Source: Trochalopteron elliotii (lineage: Eukaryota; Chordata; Aves; Passeriformes; Leiothrichidae). Taken from it: DNA of 64,000 bases. The notes beneath the pieces are model-generated. The model was not told where the DNA came from. It worked only from the letters and a program-made list of their open reading frames with translations, and did no database searches. This document shows, piece by piece, positions 12,601-24,600 of this stretch. The translations under genes and the position numbers were made by a program. Within the stretch, counting starts at the first letter, position 1. Each line of letters starts with the position of its first letter. The DNA lies in contig JANPWX010000054.1 in NCBI GenBank assembly GCA_024734555.1, forward strand, positions 7,297,516-7,361,515, read 5' to 3'.

Positions 12601-15600
12601 TTTTATTTATCATACATGTAAATGTTAAAATACATACTTATAAAATATTAAGGTATATTTTAAATCTGGACTCTATATGCTAATAATGTTGATAAGAATT
12701 TGCTTTTATCATCTGAAGCAGGGACGGTACCAAGAAACTTAGCACCATGTCCTGCAGTGACTGCTGTCATGAGAAATCCAATCTATACTGCCTGGAGCCA
12801 TAGAGTTCACACCAGCAATTGCCCATCAGTTGCCAGCCAAATATGTCATCAGCATCTGCATCCCAGGTGTTTTAAAATTTGTATCTCCCTAAAATTTTGT
12901 TTTCATTAGGATAAAATTGCTTCTAGTAGTTTGGTAGAGTGCAGAGTGAAACATGCTGCTGTTGTGTGTTATTTTGATCCAGGGGTCTCAAAACCATTAT
13001 TGCATACAAATGATGAGTCAGTTGCTTTCATGTCTGTCAGTAACTGATGGATTAGGTTTTCCTCTGCCCCACTGAGTGATACTGACAAAGAAATTAATTT
13101 TTTTAATTAACTGATTTCTAATATTTTTTTTCTTGTCATTGCCAAAACAAAGCTTTCTGCTTTTGTATAGTACTTCAAGGCTATTTTTCTTCTGGCTTCT
13201 AATAATTCATAAAACAATGAGACAATGTGGAAATGGAAATGAGAGAAGCATTCATTTTATTCAGCACATGGGCTTAACCATAATTTTTTGTTGGATGGTT
13301 TCTGTTTGCTGAGGTTCTTTGCCCAGTTCTAACTCTTGCCCTCTTCTGCTTTTCTTTTGATGTAGTTCCCAGCATCAGGGTCGCCTGAGTTTGGACCTAA
13401 GTCATAAACACTCCAATGACTACTCTGAAAATTCACGTACAAGAGCATCTCACGGCTCAAATTCGTTGCCATCTAGTGCCAGACTTGGTAACCAGCTTTT
13501 CTGATTTATTTCCTTTGGAACTTCTGTATACTGGAGAAAATTATAGATGGAAAACTCCTTAAGTACCCACGTTATGGGATTGTCATGGTTGGCAAAGCCT
13601 AAAGGCTTCTGGTGTTCCTTTCCTTCATTTCTTGTAGGTTTATGACTAAAGGTGTTCCCTGGAAGTGGCTGTGTTTAATTTGTTCTTTACAGTCTCTTTG
13701 AAANTAAAGGTGTTCCCTGGAAGTGGCTGTGTTTAATTTGTTCTTTACAGTCTCTTTGAAATGGTTTCTGTGTGTGAGGGATCCTCTTTTCTATGTCTGT
13801 TACTCTTTAAAAGTATCCTTAGAGAGATGGGACACAGGGCCAAAGGTTGAGGTTCAATGAGCTGGTGAAAAGAAAGAAAAGGAGAGAGCCCCCTGAACAA
13901 AAGGTCAAGGATGACTAGTGGCCAAATGTAAATTGTATTCTTGGACAATAAATTATGCTTTTGTTTAGATAATTGACATGTAAATATTTTTTATGCCTAG
14001 CCTAATGATACCAAAGCAAATGCATGCTTTGTAGCAGTGACAGTTTAACATTTTAGATTTATTTAAATTTTAAATTATGTAATAACTGGGGGTTTTATAC
14101 ATGGTTGTGTTCCTGTGTTCCGTCAAAGATTGAGTAGGGCATGGTAGCTTTATAAGTACAGCAAAAACGGGCATAACAATTTGCAACCAGCATCAGTGAT
14201 GATGTATTCATCCAAGCAGAATGTGATCAGAATATTTTAAATGCCCTTTGCAAAGTCCCATGTATTCTTAGTGAACAGATTGGTTAGATTCTTGCTTGGA
14301 CTTGGAGTAAAGTTTAATTTTGTAGGAAAATACTAAAAATATTTTTTTCCTACAACCGTGAACAGTGCATATATACTGTGTTGCTGCATTGTTTCTTCAG
14401 TTCATACTGACAGTGTAATCGAGATAATTTGCTATAATTATGATATTCAAAATTATGAGGGTAAGCATGAAAGCTTTGGCCTTGATCATTTAGATGCCAC
14501 TATAATCTTCATTGAAGAAGTACAGTCTAAATATACTTTTTTGTTAATTGTTGTTGCTTTTACTTCTGTCCTTCTAATTTTTCCTTGTTTTAAAAATAGG
14601 TTCTTCAAGTAACTTGCAATACAGAACAGAACGAATTAAGATCCCTTTAACACCAAGATATCCAAGGTCCATGATGGGCTCTGACAGAGGTGAATTATTT
14701 AATAAGTAATTTTGACCATACTGTTTTCAGTATAGCCAAAACAAAGCCCTTGCAGTTGTTAAATCAGGTTGTGTCACAGTCTAAGTAGGACAATTTTGTT
14801 AAGGTTACAAAATGTACATTTTACCAGAGAAATGTTAAAAAAGAAAAGAAACTTTCTAGTGAAAGTTGTTTTTGTGATAGTTGACTAGAGTACTGGCACA
14901 CTGAGTAAAAGCGCAGACAAAAGTAAGAATAAGCATTGCTGTATGTTTTATAGTTGTTGTTTCTTCTAGCGCGATGCCTTGAAAATTGTAACATTGAGCT
15001 GACTTGCATTTTTTTTCGTTCTTTAAGTATATTATTTGCTTACTGTTGTATCACTGATTGTAAATTATACTTTGAAATGCAGTGAGAATATTTCAGTACT
15101 TCACTCAAAAGTGCTTAGTGGAAGATGTTTAAAGACAAGCAGTAGTTGGAGTGCTGTCGAATCAGGAGTTTGCTGACAGCAATCAGCAGCTCTTCACTGC
15201 CATCATTGCTCAAATGTTCTGCAGCCTAAGTGCATTGTGTGCAGTCCTTGTCCTAACTGGCCAAATACAATTCTGAAAAATCGCTTTCATTTGTGATTAA
15301 TAATTTAAGGTTTATCTTCTGTAGCTTTTCAAAGGGAGCAAACTGTGTTAGGGCAGTTGTTTTGTAGATTACTTAGGAAGGGTACAACCTGGGTAAAGAT
15401 GCAAACCAAATCATGTCAAGCTTGTTTGAAATTTCAGAGCATTCCTGCCTCTGTACAGGAATCATGCTTGGCTCCCGTTATCTTTTAAAGGTGTTGCATA
15501 ATATACCTCCTGTAAAGGGAAGGGTTACACATAAATATTTTATTTGAAAACAAACCTACGTGTTAGATTTTTATTTTACTTCTTTCCGGTTTTTTATTTT

Positions 15601-18600
15601 TCTTTAACGTGCTTTTCAGACGTGCTCATGGTGTAGCTTGTCTGTAACCTTGTCTCCTGGTGAAAATGGCAGTAGTTGTTTGCACACTTAGAGAGGATGG
15701 ATTTAAACAGACTCCTTAAGGACAGTAAGTTTGCACTGTCTGAAATGAGTTACCTGGCCTTCCTAAGCCCCTTACATGACTAATAATATATAGTGAACAG
15801 TCAGTCTTCCTTCTTGTCTCAGGTGTGTGTGGTGTCTGGGTAGATCTCCAACTATGACAGATGTAGGATACTAACACTCAACTGTTGACTTTTCTAGGCT
15901 CCTTGTCACACTCAGAATGTAGCAGTCCCAGCTTGATAACTCCTCCCCAGTCACCTCTTAACTTGGAAACATCTTCCTTCACCAGCAGCCAGTCTCAGAA
16001 CTCCCTTTCTACATTACCTAGGATTTCCATTAGCCCCGTATCTGTCGGAGAACGTAGAAAAGATAGGTAAGGACTCCACGTTTTTTGTTTTGAATACAAA
16101 TGTGTCTGAGGAAATTTTGTGCGTTTGTTTATTAGGCTGAAAGGATGTGAACATTTAATTTAAATGAAAAATATATAGGTGCAGAGGTGCATCTTAGGTC
16201 CTGCTATTGAATGTTTTTTCTTTAGAAAGTATGTAAGAAATCTTTTTGTGGATTTTAAGAATAAGTGATTTCGTAAAGGTTTTGTTTCTTCCATGTTTGA
16301 CTAAGGGTCACACCAAGTAAGAGCAGTCTAAATTTGAATATACTCTTTCAGCTCAACTACCTCACATGCTTACTTATGATAGCCTTGTTCTGTACTCTGG
16401 AAATCTAAACAAAATTAAGACCTAGTAACATCGGACAGCTAAATATCAGGTGCCTTAGCATTGCAGGGTATGTGCTCCAACCACTGTGCCTTGATTCCAT
16501 ATAACCAGATAACATGAAAAATTGAGCATATAACTATAGAAAACCAGTACAGAACATGTACAGATGCAATTTTACTGCTCTGACTGTACCTGGACCACTG
16601 CTAGTAATAGCACTCAGTATATGTGTAGCTGCTTGCAGAATTTGAATCTAACATGGTAGCCTTATTAAAAACATGTGCTTTATGTTTAATGACTTTATAT
16701 CTCACAATGAATATTTCAAAGATACATTGCTTGTAGTATCAGTCTTGGACATCAGTTTTCATTTTATCATGATCTGGCTAGACTGAATATATGAAAAGGT
16801 TTATACAAATTCAAAGTATAGAACAGTAAGGTGCAAATTTGAATCACACTTTTGTTTCCAATAAGGCAGCTAAATGCCATTCTGGCAGTGTAAAGGAGCT
16901 CTGATGTGTTGAAAATGATTACATTTATGTCGACTTCAAGATCCCTGCGTGTGCTTAATTTATGTAAAAACTGTGAGGATATTCTGTATTTTAACTTTTC
17001 TAGTAGTAATAAAAAGCTGTTCATAAAATGTTACATGAAACTTTTGTCTTTTTTGAAGAAATTGTGACTAAGTTATTTAAGCAATTATAGAATATCTTGT
17101 ATACAAAGAGCAGTGTTACTTTGAAAGGAAATGTAAAGTGGTTTTTGTGAATTTACATTCTTTCTTACTTCAATGTGACACTTGTACTATATGTATACAA
17201 CTTGTGTTCTTGCATAAATGTTCCTCTGATTGTCACTTGCAAATTCCAAGTCCGAGTGTCTTTTCTCCTTCACGTGGCTAATGATGTGAGTGTTCAGCTG
17301 AATAAGCTGGGGTTTTGGCAGACTATATCTTTGTGTTTTTGAGCACAAGATACATGTTCTGATCTCTAGGAAATAACAATTGTTGTTAATGTTGACCATA
17401 TTACTGAAGTACCTCCTGATTCCAGCCCCATCGCTCTTGCTATGCTTATGTGTAGTCTCAATTGACTTTCTAAAAAGAGTAGAATTCTTAGGTTTGGTGG
17501 TGGATTTTTAAAACAAAACAAACTGTTGAACAGTTCTCAGTTTAGGAAAGTAGCTCCTTAAATTTTCGTAAGAAATTTTTAAATTTTGTGGGGTTTATAA
17601 ACTTTCTGTTTCCCAAAAAATACAAATAATTCACTTGGCCTTTCCCCAGATAAAATTAATTATTACATAGATGAAAAAAATGTCAATGTTTCTGTTTGTT
17701 CTGTTGATCTTAATTTATTTGAAAATTAAAAGATCTCTTCAATTAAGACTTTTTTTCTCTACTCCATGTCTAGTGATTATGGCAGGTAGTCTGAATATAA
17801 TAGAAAAGTGCTTCACTTGATTTTGATAAAACTGCATATCAAGTTAAACACCTTTTTAATGTTATTGTTCTTTTTTACTTTATTACTGATTTGCCATACA
17901 GGCATAGTTATGTGTCATTCTGTATTTAGTAGAATTCCTAGATAGGATCCTGTGTACTTTGTATAGGTTTGATTCTTTTTTACTCCAAACCAAAACAAAT
18001 TGAAAATGGGTACGGTAGATGAAAAAGCAGAAAGGTACAATAAACAAAGCTCTGAAAGATGCAGTTCTAGTTTTTAATGTGGAAATATACCTCGGTAAAT
18101 TTTGTGACCTAAAGAAACTTCATATAATATTGCTTACATAATCATAAGTGAGTGAAAAAATATTCCGTTTTCTTCATTATTTCTAAAATAATCAGAATTT
18201 AGTTGATTTAGGTTACATGCGAAAAATGTGAGCATCAATAATAAGTTCATTACATTGCTAAGCAATTGCTGAGGGCATTATCTCTAATGGTGATGTAAGA
18301 TGGCTGAGTTCCAGACTTGCATTCATGTCAGCATCCAACAGTTTTTATCTCATATGCATTAATAAGCTGGCAAACTATTATGCTTCTGCTGCAGAAGGCT
18401 ACCAAAAGGATCCTTTCAAAGACTGCAAATATGCATAGTTATGAAACAATGTCCCCTTCCCTCTGTCCCCAGCCCCAAATCCCACTTTTCCCAAAAACAC
18501 CCTTCCTCAGCCTCGCTCACTTCAGTGGTAGTGAGTGAAGTCCAGTTAACTCTTCTGGTCTCTGAACAGCACAATGAAATAGTTTAGTTGGCACAGTTTA

Positions 18601-21600
18601 GAGAACACCTATATGGCATAATGAAATGTTAGGAAAGAAAGCATCCAAATAAATGCACATCAAATGCAGTATAGTGGTATTAAAATAAAAAATACACCAC
18701 ACCTAGTGCCCAAGCTGTTTCATTCACAGTGAACTCAACTGTCAGTGCCTGGTGATGCCTCTTGCTGTGTAGACATTCTTAAGTTTATAACAGTGAAAAC
18801 CAGGACTTTTTAAAAGGCTACCGTTTGTTTATACACATCATGAATGGACCATCCCCATGTGTGCAGGTGGATACATCCCAAATACGGGGGGAGGAAAGGG
18901 GACTGTATCATGATTTTCTTTTATATAAGCCTTTTTCTTGTTATACTTACTAGTGTCTTACTACTGTTTGTCCTGTTCTAAGTGTTCTTGTCTTCTCAAA
19001 TCTTCTACATCTTTCAGATATCTGTTCCGTAATAGGTCTTTTCTGAGAATCCCTGTTGCTCCTAGGCCTAGGTTCTCATCACTAAGGAGTTTGAGGTTGG
19101 CCTGATCTAAGGTTGTCCTTCTCGAGCAGTATTGCGCACTTTGTGCTTTTTTTACGTTTGGATAATTGCCCTGAGGAGAATTTGCATGGTAATTGTAATG
19201 CTACCATGCAAACTGCTGTCTTAATGGCTTGAGTTTGCAACTACTTAATTTTCATTACTAATTTGTGTTTCCCAGCATACAGATATGAAATACTATTTTT
19301 GTGCTTTGTTGTCCTTTGGTTTACCACCTTAGTATTCATTATGTTTATTTTCACTGGCCATGAAGACTCCCAGCATTTGTTTTTGTAACATAACCTTCTG
19401 GAATATGGTTTGGCAATGACATACTATATACAGTGGTTCAATTACTTTCATATAATATGCATCTGGAAGCTTCATTCCTATCAGCTTCATGACCATTCTA
19501 TTTATAACTCATATTTATCATCATTTTTGGAGCAATCATGTATCTGGTGTACATTTACTTCTGCTACTGTATATTGCATGGTGTTAAAGGAATGCATTTA
19601 AAGAGCGTTGACAATTAGTGGGGTATTTTAAGTAACTGTTCAAAGCTATTTTATTATTACAGTTCAGACAGGTGTAAATATTGCATGGAACTTTGATATT
19701 GTGGTGGTTCAAGTGCAATTTTTTCCAACTCAGTTTTAACTATCTCCTTAAAAGGCCCTACATGGAAGAGCCACGCCATGTTAAAGTGCAGAAAGGTTCT
19801 GAGCCACTTGGGATTTCCATTGTGAGCGGAGAAAATGGTGGAATATTTGTTTCTAAAGTAACAGCTGGGAGCATTGCCCATCAAGCTGGCCTTGAATATG
19901 GTGATCAGTTACTGGAGGTAATTGTTGGCTTACTATTGCTAAGGTTTAATAAATCAGTTTCTATGACTGCAGCCATAACTGCCTTCCCCGAAAAGACTGT
20001 GTTGTGAAACCTTGTGCACTGTGAGATGTAGCAAAGAGTGCTCTCTATTGTAATACTCCATAATTGTGAATGTTGTGACATTTTCAGGCTTTATCATAAA
20101 AGTAATGTCTTTTGATGGTATATCTGCATCCTGTCTTATATGGATATAATTAAATTTTAAGCTAGTTAGTTTCAGTACTTAAAACAATATAGTCCCAATC
20201 CCATACTCTGCCTGGTAAGGGGAGTACATTTTAAAGCATCTGGCTTTTACCAAGTTTCATGCTGTTGTTGCTGTGCCATATTCTTAGCTAAGATACCTGG
20301 TTAAAAAATTACTTGTGTAGGCTCAATGATGTTTCTGCCTACTGTGTTAGATAAACACATGGAGTAGCGTTTTGTAAAGTACAGAGCTGCTCTGTAAATG
20401 GAACATCATGTTAAAGCACCTTCTGTTGCACAGTGTGTTTTTTATAATACTAAAATAGACCTGAATAGATCTGAATTTATCTTCAAGTTCTGAATTTATT
20501 CATATTGGTGATCTGAACCAACCTGTATTTAATCAGTGATATCAAATCATAGCACATCTCAGAATACATACGTCTTTTAACAGTGAAAATATTGTTAAAC
20601 TCCTTGTCAGGTTACAAAATACTTCAAAATTGTGATGATTCCTTTCAAGGAGTAAACCCCAGTGATCACTGTATAGCAACATTTTCATTCTCCTATTTTC
20701 TCCAGTGGGAATAAGTGGGCATTTAGACATTACACTAATTAGGACACTGAAAGAATGAGCTTCCTAGTTTCCATTTGAAAACTTGACATTCTGGTTTGTG
20801 CAATTTTTCCATAGTTTAATGGAATAAATTTGAGAAATGCTACAGAGCAACAGGCTCGACTAATCATTGGGCAGCAATGCGACACCATCACTATCCTGGC
20901 TCAGTACAACCCACACATGTATCAGCTTGGCAATCACTCACGGTCAAGGTAAGGCTGGCTAGACTTGGAAAAGCACAGCTCTCCTGTCCAAACAGCTATT
21001 TAGCTAGTAGCTAACTTCTGTACACTTAATGTGTTTGCAAACATGAGCGCATGTGTGCTGGTAAATGTGGTTGCTTTGAAAAGTAATGTGTGAATACAGG
21101 TTTGTCAAAAGGAGAATGCTTGACGCATCTCAATATATTTTGTCTTCTATTTGATCATAATCCATAAATATGCTAAACTAAAATCTAAGATGACTTCTTC
21201 CTAGGATTATGACATTTTAATACTTTAAATATTTTTTACTTTTTTTTCCCCAAAATTGGAATTTCCAGTATTAATTAGAGAAGGCATATGACCTGTTGAA
21301 ATTACCCATCCTCTTTTGATGCCTGATCACACTTCAAAACAAAGCTTTGTCTTTCTCATAGACTTACGGTGAACATATGTTTTTTGGCATATCCGTTTGA
21401 GTTATAGGGTTTGGGTTTTATTTCCCTTACTTTAAAATTGATTTACAGCCAAATTAAAATTTTCGAGTGGAAAATATTTGTCATTAACCCACCAGTCCTT
21501 TCTTCTGTTTTTTTCCCTGTCATAGCTCTCGCTTAGAACCTGTGAGTAATCATTCCACCCCTCAGGGCAGCGGAGCTGCAACGCCTGACAATCATTCCGT

Positions 21601-24600
21601 AATCGACACTGTGAGTGAGCAGGATGAGGGAACAATGACTCCCCCATCCAAACAAACCACTCCAACTACAAGTCCCCGGAATTCCTTAAGGTAGAGAGTG
21701 AAATTTTTGTCTTAAAGGAAAATAAATGGTCAGGGTGGATATGAAGGGTATTAAAAAAGGAAGTGTATTTCTGTGAATGCTGTGTCTGGTTGAAATAAGT
21801 CAACAGACAAGTTAAGTGGACCCCAGGATATAAATGCACATGTTTTCAGACTGTTTCTGAAACATGAGGTCTGCAAGGAGTGAAGAAAGTTTCCTGCAAG
21901 ATTGGTTTAGTTGGAAAGGTGATGTTTATTGTTTAAGACACTGTCTGTAGGTGACCTATTCTGAATAATATTTATATAAATATATATTCTTCAGATGGCA
22001 ACTTGATTTTATGCATAGCAAGTTTTTTAATTCTAGTACGTGTGTTATTTTTTTTCTGTCAAAAGGGGCCCTGTGGACACAAACAAAAGGACTCCTGAAC
22101 CTAGAATTGTTGTTGTTAAAAAATCCCAAGTCGATCTTGGGATCCAGATATGTGGTGGAAACCTGTATGGAATATTTGTCTCAGATGTAGATGATGACAG
22201 CCCAGCAAAAGGACCTGATGGACTAGTCGTGGGAGACATGATACTTGAGGTAAGCACTTCAGAAATGTCTGCAGTGTACTGACTAACGGCTGGGAAGGCA
22301 TAAAGAGGGAGGTGCCAAGTGCTGTGCTGTCCCACAGTGTGGAATGTTCTGTGAGTGTTGAGTTCCTGCCACAAAACCCACGTAAGAATGGTCAGAAAGC
22401 AAACTTGTGTTTTGGCTGCAGCACATAAGGAGCTGGATGATGTGAACCTGGAGAGCTGTCACTGTTGATAGCACAAGATGCCCCAAAGTTTGAAGGACTC
22501 ACATATGTCTACCTGTAATTACTAACACCTGCTCCCTTCATCTAAATGGGAAGCTTTGAATCCAATTGCTGTGTGTAGGAGAGAGACAAAGATATCAAAG
22601 ATATTGTAAAACAGAGAACAATATTGATCTTACCACTATGAAATTCTAAAGAGAGTTTAGGGAAAACCATATATTGTGTCTTTGACTCTGGTTTCTTTAT
22701 CTGAAATGAAAACATTTATCTACTTGTCAAGACTGTTAAGATGATAAACATATGTCTTTATGAGCTTTTTACATACAAGTGAGCACAGAGACTCTCCCCT
22801 TGAACTTCTAGTATCCAGATTTTGCTTTGTAATCATGTTTGACTTCCTTCAGACCACTTGCTATCCCCAAAAATACTAATATTTCTCAGTGTGAATTTTA
22901 TGATTCTCAGCTTACACTTGGAAAACTTTTTCAAGAAGTGCTCTCTCACAATATCTGTCTGTTGTTTGCACTTGAGTTTTTTGTTTTCCACTGCAATGTC
23001 TCAGTCTCCTGCTAGACATCTTAAGTGCAAGCTGTACTAGAGTTAAGTGACTATATATAGACTTATATATAGAACCTGCAAGTGAGAAAAATTCCTTTTA
23101 CGTGTTTTACAAGCTCACCTAGTTCTATTGTTGTTAAAATACAATTTCACATCTAAAGGTTTATTTCTGTGTTTTGCAGTATGGGTCCATTGACATGCGA
23201 AATAAAACAGCTGAGGAAGCTTATCTTGAAATGTTGAAGCCTGGAGAAAACATCAAAATAAAGACTCAATACAGAATAGAGGAGTTTAATAAGATAAAAG
23301 AGCTTCCTGGAGATGGATTCTTCATCAGGTATTTGAGCAGGACTGGTAATGACAGCATAAGACTGTTAGGATAATACGCTGACCATCATATGAGAGAGAG
23401 AACATAAATTTTTCCAGGTTTTTTTAAATTTGAAATTTACTAATTTATTAAGCTATTCTCTGACAGCAATTACACAGTCTAGTATAACAAGTCTTCACTT
23501 TTCACTCGTGTGTTCTTGAGAAGTAAAGAATGCCACTAATCTGCTAACTTTTTTCAGAAAAGGTGTGTTCTTCCCCTGAGTTTATGAAGAGCAGTTGCAG
23601 AGCCTGTTTGTCTTCCTTTCCAGAGCACTATATGACCGTGTGGCAGAGATGGAACAGGATTTAAGCTTTAAGAAAGATGACATTTTATATGTGGATGACA
23701 CTCTACCACAGGGAAATTTTGGTTGTTGGATGGCTTGGCAGCTAGATGAGAATGCTCAGAAGCTGGAAAGAGGACAGATTCCCAGTAAATATATGTAAGT
23801 GACCTCAGTTATAGCATTCATCTTTAAAAAGTATTTGTCTTTAAAAGTCTGACTAGTGAGATGTGGTATGAAAGACTTGTTTCTTTCTGTTCTTTCTGAG
23901 ACATAGTAATTCTTAGATATGTCATTTTAGGGATGACATATTAATATACATTGAATTACATACATTGCTCTATCAAGTTGGTTTTAATGCTGCTATATAG
24001 TAAACTAGAAATGACAATGTCCTGGGGTGCATCAGGCACAGCATCACCAGCTGTGATACTGTCAAAAAATTTTAAAAATATAACATTAAATACTAGCCAT
24101 TTTTTCTGTTTTATTCTAGGATGGATCAGGAATTCTACAGGAGACACAGCATGTCCGAGGCTAAAGATGAAAACAGTTCATCTAAGACATTGTCAGCAGC
24201 AGCGAGGAGGTCATTCTTTAGGAGAAAGCATAAACATAAGCGAAGTGGCTCCAAAGATGGAAAAGATTTATTGGCTCTAGATACAATCAGTACAGACTCA
24301 ATTCCTTTCTTGGATGGCAAGTACCTTTGTTATACTTCAAAAGCTTTGCCTTTACTTCTGTTTCATTTTAAATCAGGTGCTACACAGCACAACAAATAAT
24401 GTTGCTTTCTAATTGTTCTGAATACAGATGGTGATCATTACCTCTAATAACATTTTTTTTGTATTAAATTACAAATCACCGTATTTCAAAATAATATTTT
24501 CGTAATTTCTTCCTAGACCTATTAGCATTACTATTTCATTTGGACAGGGAGATTCTTTTTGATGCATGGTTTTGATCTTACTTTCAACTAGTTCAGGTTG

